Assembly: GCF_017638545.1 (NCBI RefSeq)
Contig: NZ_CP072110.1
Location: forward strand, 2,356,001-2,420,000
Length of the DNA stretch: 64,000 nt
DNA from: Psychrosphaera ytuae
GTDB lineage: Bacteria > Pseudomonadota > Gammaproteobacteria > Enterobacterales > Alteromonadaceae
Direction: 5' to 3'
Shown: positions 26,972 through 36,513 of the stretch, piece by piece
How positions within the stretch are numbered: position 1 is the first letter of the stretch
How the letters are laid out: every line of letters starts with the position of its first letter
Notes under the pieces: model-generated
Seen by the model: the letters and a program-made list of their open reading frames with translations, nothing else
Told to the model about the DNA's origin: nothing
The model's database searches: none
Made by a program: the position numbers and the translations under genes

Positions 26972-26999
26972 TTGCGCTACGCTCTTGCTCAGCTATAGG
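26972..26999 (+). promoter_or_regulatory. mreB promoter candidate
   Basis: TTGCGC and TATAGG are separated by 16 bases, about 60 bases before mreB in the 152-base gap after mshQ. A short inverted repeat (CCGTTA/TAACGG, 27000-27019) lies just downstream in the presumed leader. Matches to consensus are modest. Confidence 0.35.
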
Positions 27000-27059
27000 C
27001 CGTTAGGTAAAGTTAACGGTTATCACGTTGAAGAAGTTTTCAAAGGAATTTAGAGCGCC

Positions 27060-28103
27060 ATGTTTAAGAATCTGCGCGGTATGTTTTCAAACGATTTGTC
27101 GATCGACCTAGGAACGGCAAATACTCTCATCTATGTAAAAGAACAGGGTATCGTACTTAACGAGCCTTCTGTTGTTGCAATTCGTCAAGAACGTGCAGGC
27201 GGCCCAAAAAGCGTTGCCTCAGTTGGTGGCGAAGCAAAACGCATGCTAGGTCGTACTCCAGGTAACATCAAAGCAATTCGCCCAATGAAAGACGGTGTAA
27301 TTGCGGATTTCTACGTAACTGAAAAAATGTTACAGCACTTCATCAAACAAGTTCACAGCAACAACTTTTTGCGTCCAAGTCCTCGTGTTTTGGTTTGTGT
27401 GCCTTGTGGTGCGACACAAGTAGAGCAACGAGCAATTCGTGAGTCGGCTTTAGGTGCAGGCGCGCGTGAAGTATTTTTGATTGAAGAGCCAATGGCAGCG
27501 GCAATCGGTGCAGGTTTACCTGTATCAGAAGCAACGGGCTCAATGGTTGTTGACATCGGTGGTGGTACAACAGAAGTTGCTATCATTTCACTAAATGGTG
27601 TGGTGTATTCATCTTCAGTACGAATCGGTGGTGACCGCTTTGACGAAGCTATTATCAATTACGTTCGTCGTAACTTTGGTAGCTTAATTGGTGAAGCAAC
27701 CGCAGAGCGTATTAAGCAAGAAATTGGTTTTGCTTACCCATCACAAGATGTAAAAGAGTTAGAAGTTCGTGGCCGTAACTTAGCTGAAGGTGTGCCTCGC
27801 TCATTTACGCTAAACTCAAACGAGATCCTAGAAGCGCTTCAAGAGCCGTTATCAGGTATCGTAAGTGCGGTAATGGTCGCACTTGAGCAATCTCCACCAG
27901 AACTGGCATCGGATATTTCTGAGCGCGGTATGGTATTAACAGGTGGTGGTGCCTTGTTACGTGATTTAGACCGTTTGTTGATGGAAGAAACAGGTATCCC
28001 AGTTATCATCGCTGATGATCCGCTTACGTGTGTTGCTCGTGGTGGTGGTAAAGCGCTTGAAATGATAGACGTTCACGGTGGTGACGTTTTCAGCTACGAG
28101 TAA
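27060..28103 (+). CDS. mreB: rod-shape actin homologue MreB
   Basis: Bacterial actin of 347 residues. It opens with the amphipathic membrane-binding stretch MFKNLRGMFSNDLSIDLG, then the phosphate-1 motif DLGTANTLIY, phosphate-2 DIGGGTTEVAIIS (about residue 162) and the adenosine motif LTGGGALLRDLD. It forms membrane-associated filaments directing lateral cell-wall synthesis with MreC, MreD, RodA and PBP2. Length and sequence are typical. It is separated from mreC by a strong hairpin, so it is probably made in excess over the other two. Confidence 0.98.
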   Translation: MFKNLRGMFSNDLSIDLGTANTLIYVKEQGIVLNEPSVVAIRQERAGGPKSVASVGGEAKRMLGRTPGNIKAIRPMKDGVIADFYVTEKMLQHFIKQVHSNNFLRPSPRVLVCVPCGATQVEQRAIRESALGAGAREVFLIEEPMAAAIGAGLPVSEATGSMVVDIGGGTTEVAIISLNGVVYSSSVRIGGDRFDEAIINYVRRNFGSLIGEATAERIKQEIGFAYPSQDVKELEVRGRNLAEGVPRSFTLNSNEILEALQEPLSGIVSAVMVALEQSPPELASDISERGMVLTGGGALLRDLDRLLMEETGIPVIIADDPLTCVARGGGKALEMIDVHGGDVFSYE

Positions 28104-28143
28104 CCGATTGCCATAGCTGGCATCGTTTCAAATAATATAAAAT

Positions 28144-28168
28144 AAACGGCAGTTTCGACTGCCGTTTT
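28144..28168 (+). terminator. hairpin terminator/attenuator between mreB and mreC
   Basis: A perfect 10-bp stem (AAACGGCAGT / ACTGCCGTTT) closed by a TTCG tetraloop, followed by only four T residues in total. The short T-tract suggests partial termination, so some transcripts would continue into mreCD. Confidence 0.7.
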
Positions 28169-28195
28169 GCTAATAAAATTCCAATTAGGTAGCGT

Positions 28196-29053
28196 ATGAA
28201 TCCGATTTTTGGCTCAGGCCCAGCATTATCTTTGCGATTTGCAATTGTGTTTGTACTTAGCCTTGTTGCTATGACGGTGGATGTCTACACCGAAAGCTCT
28301 CGACAGATTAGAAGTACCCTGACTAGTATTGTTGCACCTATTCAATATCTTGCTGATTTACCACAAGAAGTATTTGAGGCGACAGCAAAATACGGGGCGA
28401 GTAAACAACGTTTACTTGATGAAAATGAACGCCTGCAAAAGGTACAGTTAGAGCAGAGCGAAAAACTACAAAAGTATAATATGCTGGTGGCGGAAAACGC
28501 TCGACTCAGAGCGTTACTCGACACCAATATTCGAGTTGATGCGAAAAAAGCCATCGCCGAAATAATGTCTGTTGCAAGTCACCCTTACTCACACAATGTG
28601 GTCATCGATAAAGGAACCTCGGACGATGTCTTTGAGGGGCAACCGGTACTTGATCACGAAGGTGTTGTAGGACAGGTTGTATCTGCTGGTAATAATACCG
28701 CGCGTGTTATTCTATTAACCGATCAAACCCACGCGGTTCCAATTCGAGTCCTACGCAATGACATTACAGGGATTTTAAGTGGAACGGGGGATATCAATTT
28801 AATGACGTTAAACAATGTCCCGCACGATACGGATATTAAAATTGGCGATCAGCTCATCACCTCAGGCTTAGGTGGTGTTTTTCCTGATGGTTATCCGGTA
28901 GCAACAGTCGTCAACGTAAAGGCTGATTTGAGCAAACCTTTCTTAGATATTTTAGCGACACCTGCGGCACAAGTTAATCGCCTCAAACACGTCTTGTTAT
29001 TGTGGCCACGACCAGGTCAAGCTGATGTTAACAAAGGAGTGATTAATGACTAA
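28196..29053 (+). CDS. mreC: rod-shape protein MreC
   Basis: Bitopic inner-membrane protein of 285 residues. The N-terminal FGSGPALSLRFAIVFVLSL leads into one membrane helix (about residues 11-28). A coiled coil follows (about 60-105, KQRLLDENERLQKVQLEQ), then the paired periplasmic beta domains (SHPYSHNVVIDKGTSDDVFEGQPVL). It scaffolds the elongasome through PBP2. It overlaps mreD by eight bases. Confidence 0.96.
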   Translation: MNPIFGSGPALSLRFAIVFVLSLVAMTVDVYTESSRQIRSTLTSIVAPIQYLADLPQEVFEATAKYGASKQRLLDENERLQKVQLEQSEKLQKYNMLVAENARLRALLDTNIRVDAKKAIAEIMSVASHPYSHNVVIDKGTSDDVFEGQPVLDHEGVVGQVVSAGNNTARVILLTDQTHAVPIRVLRNDITGILSGTGDINLMTLNNVPHDTDIKIGDQLITSGLGGVFPDGYPVATVVNVKADLSKPFLDILATPAAQVNRLKHVLLLWPRPGQADVNKGVIND

Positions 29054-29534
29054 GTTGTTTCGTTCGTCATGGTGGTTTATCGGTATTACCATCTTAATTG
29101 CACTCATTCTTAGCATTATGCCTTTGCCCTTAGAAATCAAAGCGTTTAGACCTAATTGGCTTGCGCTAGTACTGATTTATTGGACATTAGCGTTACCGCA
29201 CAAGGTGAATATTGGTACCGCCTGGTTATTGGGCTTTATCTTAGACATATTACTTGGGACGGTTTTAGGGGTGCACGCACTGGCCATGGCGTTGGTTATT
29301 TACGTGACCGCAAGTAACTTCCAAAAGTTGAGAAACTTTTCTATTTGGCAACAGTCGGCTATTTTGTTTGTATTTCTTGTCTTGTATCACTTCGTTATTT
29401 TTTGGGCGAATAAATTCTTGATACAAGTAAGTTTTTCAATTGAATATTTATATCCCGCGCTAACGAGCAGCATTTTTTGGCTGTGGTTGTTTCCTGTTTT
29501 AAGGGGTTATCGCCGTCGCTTTAGAATTCGATGA
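29046..29534 (+). CDS. mreD: rod-shape protein MreD
   Basis: Integral membrane protein of 162 residues with about five helices (first at residues 11-29) and the KAFRPNWLALVLIYWTLALP segment conserved in MreD. It works with MreC in lateral wall synthesis. The start lies inside the mreC end, with GGAGTGATT upstream as ribosome-binding site. The basic end RGYRRRFRIR fits a cytoplasmic C-terminus. Confidence 0.94.
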   Translation: MTKLFRSSWWFIGITILIALILSIMPLPLEIKAFRPNWLALVLIYWTLALPHKVNIGTAWLLGFILDILLGTVLGVHALAMALVIYVTASNFQKLRNFSIWQQSAILFVFLVLYHFVIFWANKFLIQVSFSIEYLYPALTSSIFWLWLFPVLRGYRRRFRIR

Positions 29535-29541
29535 GGTCAAT

Positions 29542-30111
29542 ATGAAAATTATTCTGGCTAGTCAGTCACCTAGAAGAAAAGAACTACTTGGCCACATAGT
29601 GGCTCACTTTGAGCAACAAAGTGCAGACATCGATGAATCGGTTCTTCCAGACGAGTCGCCACAAGCATATGTTGAGCGATTGGCTCAACAAAAAGCGGCT
29701 GCCATATTTAATAAAATTGTCAGTCCACAAAACACAGTCGTCATCGGCTCAGATACAACCGTAGTTAAAGATGGTCGAATTATGGGTAAGCCAGAAGACT
29801 TAGCGGACTGTCAGTCTATGCTAATGTCATTGTCCGGTACGACTCATCAAGTGTTGACTGCTTTTAGTGTGATAACAAAAGCAAAAACGGTGACAAAAAC
29901 TGTCATTACTGACGTCGAATTTGTCACCTTAAATGAATCAAAAATTAACAAATACTGGCAAACTAATGAGCCTCAAGACAAAGCCGGGGCTTATGCAATA
30001 CAAGGGATTGGTGGCAAATTTGTTAAGTCGATAAATGGCAGTGTCAGTGCTGTTGTAGGTTTGCCAATGGCAGAGTTAGAAGCCGTATTAGAGGAGTTAG
30101 ACGTATTATGA
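29542..30111 (+). CDS. maf: Maf/YhdE nucleotide pyrophosphatase
   Basis: A Maf-family house-cleaning enzyme of 189 residues. The N-terminal ASQSPRRKELL is the family signature. SDTTVVKDGRIMGKPED (about residue 68) carries the catalytic aspartate and substrate-binding residues, and the later KAGAYAIQGIGG is also conserved. The YhdE subfamily, next to mreD and rng as here, hydrolyses dTTP and UTP and possibly modified pyrimidine nucleotides. Its stop overlaps the rng start (ATGA). Confidence 0.95.
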   Translation: MKIILASQSPRRKELLGHIVAHFEQQSADIDESVLPDESPQAYVERLAQQKAAAIFNKIVSPQNTVVIGSDTTVVKDGRIMGKPEDLADCQSMLMSLSGTTHQVLTAFSVITKAKTVTKTVITDVEFVTLNESKINKYWQTNEPQDKAGAYAIQGIGGKFVKSINGSVSAVVGLPMAELEAVLEELDVL

Positions 30112-31580
30112 GTGTAGAGTTGCTAATAAATGTAACACCAAGTGAAACCCGTGTTGCAGCCGTAGAAAATGGCATGTTGCAAGAACTACACGTTGAACGT
30201 CAAAGTGCCAATGGTATTGTTGGTAATATCTACCTTGGTAAGGTCAGTCGTGTTTTGCCTGGGATGCAAGCCGCATTTGTCGACATAGGCATGGAAAAAG
30301 CCGCATTTTTACATGCCTCAGATATCATTACTTACGATGATGAAAAGGACCAGATAACTTCTAATAGTAACACCGCACGTGATATCAAAGAGTTGGTGCG
30401 CGAGGGACAAAAAATAATCGTACAAGTTGTAAAGGACCCATTGGGTACTAAAGGTGCCCGTCTTACTACAGATATCACATTACCATCTCGTTATTTGGTG
30501 TTCATGCCAGATGCGAAACACGTAGGAATTTCACAGCGAATCGAGAACGACAAAGAGCGTCACCGTTTGAAAAGTATCGTAGAAGCTCACTATGAAGAAG
30601 GTGAAGGCGGTTATATTGTTCGTACGGCAGCAGAGGGCGCAGGTGAGGAAGAGCTGGCTCAAGATGCGGTGTTTTTAAAACGCTTGTGGCAAAAAATCAT
30701 CAAGCGCAAAAAGAAGACTCGAAACCAAGCCGTTTTATATGAAGATCTTAATTTAGCGTTCAGAACAATCCGCGATTTTGTTTCTGATGAACTAGAGCGT
30801 GTCCGAATTGACTCCAAGCTTATGTATGGTGAGCTCATCGCTTTTACCGAAGAGTTTATGCCGGAAATGACCAGTAAACTAGAATACTATCCAGGTGAGC
30901 GTCCTATTTTTGATTTGTTTGATGTTGAGGCAGAAATCAAACGTGCGCTCGACAAAAAAGTCGAGCTTAAATCCGGTGGTTATTTAGTCATAGATCAAAC
31001 AGAAGCGATGACAACCATTGATGTTAATACCGGGGCATTTGTTGGGCATCGCAGCTTAGAAGATACAATTTTTAATACCAATAGTGAGGCAACTCAAGCT
31101 ATTGCTCGCCAATTGCGATTGCGAAACTTAGGTGGGATCATCATTATCGACTTTATCGATATGGACAGCAGTGATCACCAACGTCGAGTATTGCATAGCC
31201 TTGAATTAGCGCTTGCCAAAGACAAAGCGAAAACCAAAATTAACGGGTTTTCGACCTTGGGCTTGGTGGAAATGACTCGTAAGCGTACCCGAGAGAGTTT
31301 AGAACACGTACTGTGCGGAACTTGCCCGGCGTGTAACGGCCGTGGGTATATCAAAACGGTTGAAACGATTTGTGCAGAATTACTAAGAGAAATCGTTCGA
31401 GTAAACCGAGCTTACAATGCTGATAAATTCGTTGTTTATGCGTCTCCAGCTGTAGCTGAGTCGCTAATAAACGATGAATATCATAACCTTGCTGAGTTAG
31501 AAGTGTTTATTGGTAAACAGATTAAAGTTAAAACCGAACCCATGTATAATCAGGACCAGTTTGACGTTGTAATGATGTAG
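30108..31580 (+). CDS. rng: ribonuclease G
   Basis: Endoribonuclease of 490 residues in the RNase E/G family, acting in 16S rRNA 5'-end maturation and mRNA decay. The S1 RNA-binding domain is near the N-terminus (GNIYLGKVSRVLPGMQAAFVD). Catalytic DNase I-like residues lie in TIDVNTGAFVG and IIIDFIDMD. The zinc link is CGTCPACNGRG (about residue 405). There is no RNase E-type C-terminal scaffold, and its length matches E. coli RNase G (489). In relatives the next genes are yhdP and tldD; here tsaE follows instead. Confidence 0.96.
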   Translation: MSVELLINVTPSETRVAAVENGMLQELHVERQSANGIVGNIYLGKVSRVLPGMQAAFVDIGMEKAAFLHASDIITYDDEKDQITSNSNTARDIKELVREGQKIIVQVVKDPLGTKGARLTTDITLPSRYLVFMPDAKHVGISQRIENDKERHRLKSIVEAHYEEGEGGYIVRTAAEGAGEEELAQDAVFLKRLWQKIIKRKKKTRNQAVLYEDLNLAFRTIRDFVSDELERVRIDSKLMYGELIAFTEEFMPEMTSKLEYYPGERPIFDLFDVEAEIKRALDKKVELKSGGYLVIDQTEAMTTIDVNTGAFVGHRSLEDTIFNTNSEATQAIARQLRLRNLGGIIIIDFIDMDSSDHQRRVLHSLELALAKDKAKTKINGFSTLGLVEMTRKRTRESLEHVLCGTCPACNGRGYIKTVETICAELLREIVRVNRAYNADKFVVYASPAVAESLINDEYHNLAELEVFIGKQIKVKTEPMYNQDQFDVVMM

Positions 31581-31618
31581 CCAAAGTGGCATCTAAATTT
31601 GATAGGTACTTTATACAA

Positions 31619-32089
31619 ATGAATACTTCTGATGTGATCCGTTTAGAAGATGAGACCGAAACGGTCCGTATGGGCGGTGTGATTGCTAAACACATTGGGT
31701 TAGGCACAACCATTTTTATGCACGGTGACTTAGGAGCCGGCAAAACGACGATGAGTCGAGGTATCATTCAGGGATTCGGCCATCAAGGGCGAGTAAAAAG
31801 CCCAACTTATACTCTAGTTGAGCCATACGAGTTAGATATGTGTTCGGTATATCACTTTGACTTATATCGATTAGCCGACCCAGAAGAGCTCGAATTTATG
31901 GGCTTTAGAGATTATTTTAATGACAAGGCGGTATGTCTAATTGAATGGCCAGAAAAAGGTCAGGACTTTTTACCGCAAGCGGATTTAGAGTTGTATTTGA
32001 CATATGCTGACGAACAGCGTGAAATAAGGTTTAAAGCTAACTCTGAGCAAGGCTCAGAAGCAGTAACTAAAATAATAAAAAGTTTTTAA
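31619..32089 (+). CDS. tsaE: tRNA t6A modification ATPase TsaE
   Basis: P-loop ATPase needed with TsaB, TsaC and TsaD to make N6-threonylcarbamoyladenosine at position 37 of ANN-decoding tRNAs. Walker A is GDLGAGKTT (about residue 36). KSPTYTLVEPY and YHFDLYRLADPEELEFMG are the family's hallmark segments, with the catalytic Asp/Glu. The ATG chosen gives 156 residues, close to E. coli (153). A GTG 33 bases earlier would add an unsupported extension. The usual upstream partner nnr is absent here. Confidence 0.95.
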   Translation: MNTSDVIRLEDETETVRMGGVIAKHIGLGTTIFMHGDLGAGKTTMSRGIIQGFGHQGRVKSPTYTLVEPYELDMCSVYHFDLYRLADPEELEFMGFRDYFNDKAVCLIEWPEKGQDFLPQADLELYLTYADEQREIRFKANSEQGSEAVTKIIKSF

Positions 32090-32107
32090 AAAACTTAGGT
32101 GATCGTG

Positions 32108-33433
32108 GTGCTAAAACACATTTCTATGACAATCAGCGCATTGCTCATTGCAGTTTTCATCTGCATTCAGCCAGCTATTGCTGCAGATACTGTGACCGAT
32201 GTCCGGATTTGGCCATCTCCTGATTCAACCCGTGTTGTTTTGGATATGTCAGGCAGTGCCAAATACAGTTACTTCACCTTAAAAAATCCAGAGCGTTTGG
32301 TTATTGACCTACAAGACACCAAGTTAAGCAAAAACCTAAACAAGCTCGACATTGACAGTAAGCTTCTCAAAAAAGTGCGCAAGAGTACGCCAAAGAAAAA
32401 AGGCGATGTGCGTTTAGTTTTAGATTTAACCAAATCCATCAAGCCTGTTATTTTTGATTTGCCGCCGGCAGGGCCTTATGGCGATCGCCTAGTCATTGAT
32501 TTAATTGATACCAAAACCAAAGTTGCAAAGTCTGAGAAAAAAGTTGGTTCAAACCGCGACGTTGTTATTGCAATTGATGCTGGACACGGTGGCGAAGACC
32601 CTGGCTCTATAGGGCCAAGTGGAAAATACGAAAAGCACATTACACTGAGTGTCGCCAAAAAAATTGCTGCCCTGATCAATAAACAAAAAGGCATGAAAGC
32701 GTTTTTGACCCGCACAGGTGATTACAGTATGGACCTTCATGCTCGTACCCGAGCAGCTGATAGAGCCGGTGCGGATTTGTTTATTTCGGTTCACGCAGAT
32801 GCATTTACCTCTCCTGGCCCAAGCGGTGCGTCTGTTTGGCTACAGAGTACCACTCGTGCTACTACAGAAGTGGGTCGAATATTCGAGGACCAAGAGCGTC
32901 AATCTGAAGTACTTGCAGGTGTGGCTCAGTCAATTCAAGAAGCCGGAGCGAGTAACGATCAATATTTGAAATATGCGTTTATCGATATGCGGATGGAGCA
33001 TTCTCGCGATCAAGGCTATTACGTTGCGAAAGAGGTTTTGTCAGAACTACAGCATATTACCAAGCTTCATCAGCATAAGCCGCAATCAATGAGTTTAGGT
33101 GTATTGAAGTCACCAAATTACCCGTCTATTTTGGTTGAGACTGGTTTTATTTCGAATCCAAAAGAAGAAAAGCTACTAACCAACGCATGGCAACAGAACC
33201 GTTTGGCAAAGTCGATTGTTCAAGCCGTCAAAAAGTATTTTGACCGTTACCCTCCTGATGGCACCTATTATGCGATGAAAAAGAAGAGCACTATTAAACA
33301 TCGTGTTCGCCGAGGTGAATCTTTATCGTTAGTTGCTCAGAATTACAATGTCAGTATTTCTTCAATAAAAACGGCCAACAATCTGAAATCCGATACGATT
33401 CGTGTCGGTCAGCTTTTGTCGATTCCTCAGTAG
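32108..33433 (+). CDS. amiB: N-acetylmuramoyl-L-alanine amidase AmiB
   Basis: Periplasmic peptidoglycan amidase that splits daughter-cell walls under EnvC control. A signal peptide (core ISALLIAVFICIQPAIA) is followed by an AMIN domain (about residues 35-135). The Amidase_3 domain (about 155-380) has zinc ligands in AIDAGHGGEDPG, the following glutamate (KYEKH) and HADAF, with a catalytic Glu in ILVETGFISN. A single LysM repeat ends the protein (HRVRRGESLSLVAQNYNV). Of several closely spaced starts, the GTG here follows a perfect AGGTGA ribosome-binding site at five bases; ATG 32126 is the alternative. Confidence 0.95.
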   Translation: MLKHISMTISALLIAVFICIQPAIAADTVTDVRIWPSPDSTRVVLDMSGSAKYSYFTLKNPERLVIDLQDTKLSKNLNKLDIDSKLLKKVRKSTPKKKGDVRLVLDLTKSIKPVIFDLPPAGPYGDRLVIDLIDTKTKVAKSEKKVGSNRDVVIAIDAGHGGEDPGSIGPSGKYEKHITLSVAKKIAALINKQKGMKAFLTRTGDYSMDLHARTRAADRAGADLFISVHADAFTSPGPSGASVWLQSTTRATTEVGRIFEDQERQSEVLAGVAQSIQEAGASNDQYLKYAFIDMRMEHSRDQGYYVAKEVLSELQHITKLHQHKPQSMSLGVLKSPNYPSILVETGFISNPKEEKLLTNAWQQNRLAKSIVQAVKKYFDRYPPDGTYYAMKKKSTIKHRVRRGESLSLVAQNYNVSISSIKTANNLKSDTIRVGQLLSIPQ

Positions 33434-33440
33434 TATTATT

Positions 33441-35483
33441 ATGACGATTCAAATATTACCACCGCAACTGGCCAACCAAATTGCGGCAGGCGAAGTAGTG
33501 GAACGTCCGTCCTCAGTAGTCAAAGAACTCGTTGAAAACGCTTTGGATGCTGGCGCTACTAAAATCGAGATAGACATAGAGCGTGGCGGACACAAAAAAA
33601 TCTTGATAAAAGATGATGGTAAAGGCATTCCCAAAGATCAACTCGCTTTGGCTTTGTCTCGTCATGCAACTAGCAAAATTGCTAATATTGAAGACCTTGA
33701 GGCGATTGTCTCATTGGGATTTCGCGGTGAAGCTTTAGCGTCGATTAGCTCAGTGTCTCGGCTGACAATTACCTCCAAACCCAAAACACAAAATGAAGCT
33801 TGGTCCGCCATTGCTGAAGGGCTAGATATGGCGGTTGATGTAAAACCCGCAGCACACCCAAACGGCACTTCGGTCGAGGTAATAGACTTATTTTTTAACA
33901 CCCCTGCTCGCCGCAAATTCTTACGTGCTGAAAAGACTGAATTTAGCCATATCGAAACGCTTATCCGTCGAATTGCAATGAGCCGACCAGAAATTACTTT
34001 TGTGCTCAAACACAATGGTAAAACAGTCAAACGATATCGCAGTCAATGCCACTTAGATGATGCAATTTCAGTGCAATCAGGCAGAATTTCAGAAGTTATA
34101 AGCAGCGGCTTTTTGGAGATGACGAGTGTTCGGTCGGTGCAATATGACCAAATAAATATCTCTGTGTGGGCTTGTCGCCCTGACATGTGTAAATCCGTCA
34201 ACCCGGCACAGTATGCGTTTGTTAACGGCAGAATGATGCGAGATAAACTCATCCAGCATGCGATTCGCCAAGCATACGCCAACAGCTTGCACGCTGAACA
34301 ACAGCCTGAGTATGTGTTATTTATTGAGCTACCCGCGGATGAAGTGGATGTAAACGTTCATCCGGCCAAACACGAAGTGAGATTCCATCACGCTCGGTTG
34401 TTACACGACCTCATAGTGACTGCATTTCAAGACTGCATCCAGGATTTTAGTCGAGCCTCGATGCTGGAGGAGCCAGTTCCTATAGATAGCGATAAGGATT
34501 TCCAAGCTGTAAGTGATCAATCAACACAACCAGAAGTGCAAAGGTCATCAGAGTACGTCGGTCAAGTTCAAACAGAATCACAAAAACAGGTGAAGCCAGA
34601 CTGGTTAGTGACACCACAAAATTACCAAACCGCAGTTAACGAAACTCAAATAGAGCGTTCAGCTCTTGTCGCAAAAGAGAGGTCAACACCATCTCCCATG
34701 AGTTCGACAACCAGTTTTCCAGGTTTGAAGCCGAAGTCTACGGGCACTGAATACCAGAATAGATCTTCATTGACTCAATTACAGTTAGACGAATGCACTA
34801 TAGGAACTGAAATACAGTCTAATGATAAAAACTTGTCAAAATTAGGCTCGGTAGGTCACCTAGAGCGTACGCCACAGAGTGTTTCTTCTATCCAATCGGA
34901 TATTTCCAAGGACACTTTGCAAGTTTTAAGTGTTGAAGGTGACGCAGTGTTGTTTTGGTTTGAACAACAAGTATGGGCCAGCAGAGTAAGTAGACTATTA
35001 AGTTGGTCAAATGACACCAAAGACGACGTTGGTCAACAACCCCTAAGTTCCTTGAGCGTTGAACAAAAAGAGCCAGCTCCTTTATTGGTACCAATCCGAA
35101 TTAGGCTTGAGCCAGAAGAGCTAAGCAACCTTAAACAAATCGATTCACTGCTTGAGGGGATCGGTTTTGGTTTCAAACAACACAATAACTTTTTGATCAT
35201 AAAGCAAGTGCCGAGTTTTATTCGAAGTAAAAATAACAATCATGCGTTACCCGAGTTTTTTGCTGAGTTGCTGAGATTGATGGTGAAAAAACATCCCAGC
35301 GAACTTATTTCGGAACAGCAAATTGTAGAGCTTTTGGTCAAGCCCGCTACTGGCGTAAATGATTTAGAGAAAATTATTCAAGAGTTGCGTATACTTACCT
35401 CAACCGATTCACACCGCTCTCGATTGAAGCAGCTGGCTAAACCACTTGAAGGAAGGCAGCTGTTACAATGGCTGGCGCTATAA
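33441..35483 (+). CDS. mutL: DNA mismatch repair protein MutL
   Basis: GHKL-ATPase matchmaker of 680 residues linking MutS to MutH. ATP-site motifs are ELVENALDAGAT (about residue 30), DDGKGI and GFRGEALASISS. A transducer domain follows to about residue 330 (VDVNVHPAKHEVRFH). The linker (about 345-490) is unusually polar and Ser/Gln/Thr-rich. The C-terminal dimerisation domain ends GRQLLQWLAL. No DQHA-type endonuclease motif is seen, consistent with methyl-directed repair using a separate MutH. The start overlaps nothing, lying seven bases after amiB. Confidence 0.97.
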   Translation: MTIQILPPQLANQIAAGEVVERPSSVVKELVENALDAGATKIEIDIERGGHKKILIKDDGKGIPKDQLALALSRHATSKIANIEDLEAIVSLGFRGEALASISSVSRLTITSKPKTQNEAWSAIAEGLDMAVDVKPAAHPNGTSVEVIDLFFNTPARRKFLRAEKTEFSHIETLIRRIAMSRPEITFVLKHNGKTVKRYRSQCHLDDAISVQSGRISEVISSGFLEMTSVRSVQYDQINISVWACRPDMCKSVNPAQYAFVNGRMMRDKLIQHAIRQAYANSLHAEQQPEYVLFIELPADEVDVNVHPAKHEVRFHHARLLHDLIVTAFQDCIQDFSRASMLEEPVPIDSDKDFQAVSDQSTQPEVQRSSEYVGQVQTESQKQVKPDWLVTPQNYQTAVNETQIERSALVAKERSTPSPMSSTTSFPGLKPKSTGTEYQNRSSLTQLQLDECTIGTEIQSNDKNLSKLGSVGHLERTPQSVSSIQSDISKDTLQVLSVEGDAVLFWFEQQVWASRVSRLLSWSNDTKDDVGQQPLSSLSVEQKEPAPLLVPIRIRLEPEELSNLKQIDSLLEGIGFGFKQHNNFLIIKQVPSFIRSKNNNHALPEFFAELLRLMVKKHPSELISEQQIVELLVKPATGVNDLEKIIQELRILTSTDSHRSRLKQLAKPLEGRQLLQWLAL

Positions 35484-35504
35484 TAAGGCGAGTACCTCAC
35501 GTTA

Positions 35505-36434
35505 ATGAGTCAACCAAATAACAAAACTGTGATCTCAATTATGGGACCCACAGCCTCTGGCAAAACGGATTTAGCTATGCAATTGTCAGATTTAATTAAT
35601 GGTGACTTGATTAGTGTCGATTCAGCCCTTATATATCGCGACATGGATATTGGTACTGCAAAGCCAACAGAAGCGGAGCTAAAACAATATCCTCATCAAC
35701 TTATAAGCTTTCTTGATCCATCCGAAGTATACTCCGCTGCCGACTTTAGACGTGATGCAATTGCGGCTATAGAGCGAAGTTTCCAATTAGGGAAAACCCC
35801 TATTTTGGTCGGTGGAACAATGATGTACTTTAAAAGCCTGGTTGAAGGTATTTCTCAGTTACCAGAAGCTGACCCAAAGATTCGTGCAGAGATTGAGACC
35901 CTCGCGAATCAGCACGGTTGGCAGTATGTACATGAAAAATTGGCCGAAGTTGATCCTGATTCAGCAAATCGTATCCACCCGAATGATCCACAAAGGATAA
36001 ATAGGGCGTACGAGATTTACCTGATTTCGGGTAAGACAATGACCCAATTAATGTCTGAGGAAAAGCAGCCGATACCATATGACATAAAGCAGTTTGCTTT
36101 TATGTGTGAAGACAAATCGGTGCTTCATGAACGCATCGAGCAACGGTTCCACATTATGCTGGAACAGGGGTTTGAACAAGAAGTCAAACGCCTACACGCT
36201 CGTGGCGACTTACATATGGATTTACCCGCGATTCGTTCAGTTGGATATCGCCAAATGTGGCAATATTTAGAAGGCGAATTAGATAGGGACGAAATGATTT
36301 TTAGGGGCGTCGTGGCAACTAGGCAACTGGCTAAACGACAATTAACTTGGCTTCGCAGTTGGAAGCAGGTTACGTACCTAGAAATAGGAAAAACAAAAGA
36401 AAACTTGCAACGAATTTTAAACTCGCTAAGCTAA
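35505..36434 (+). CDS. miaA: tRNA dimethylallyltransferase MiaA
   Basis: Adds dimethylallyl to the N6 of adenosine 37 in tRNAs reading UNN codons. The P-loop is GPTASGKTDLA (about residue 14). SVDSALIYRDMDIGTAKP holds the catalytic aspartate, followed by LVGGTMMYFKSL and the RRDAI / NPNDPQRINRAYE segments. Length (309) is typical. It stands 21 bases after mutL and before hfq, the classic superoperon order, and the ribosome-binding site is weak. Confidence 0.97.
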   Translation: MSQPNNKTVISIMGPTASGKTDLAMQLSDLINGDLISVDSALIYRDMDIGTAKPTEAELKQYPHQLISFLDPSEVYSAADFRRDAIAAIERSFQLGKTPILVGGTMMYFKSLVEGISQLPEADPKIRAEIETLANQHGWQYVHEKLAEVDPDSANRIHPNDPQRINRAYEIYLISGKTMTQLMSEEKQPIPYDIKQFAFMCEDKSVLHERIEQRFHIMLEQGFEQEVKRLHARGDLHMDLPAIRSVGYRQMWQYLEGELDRDEMIFRGVVATRQLAKRQLTWLRSWKQVTYLEIGKTKENLQRILNSLS

Positions 36435-36513
36435 TCTTAAGCTAATGTAGTTAATCGGCTAATTTGCAAGACAATTATAAAAATAACACTAATAAAGAGA
36501 AGGAACACAGACA

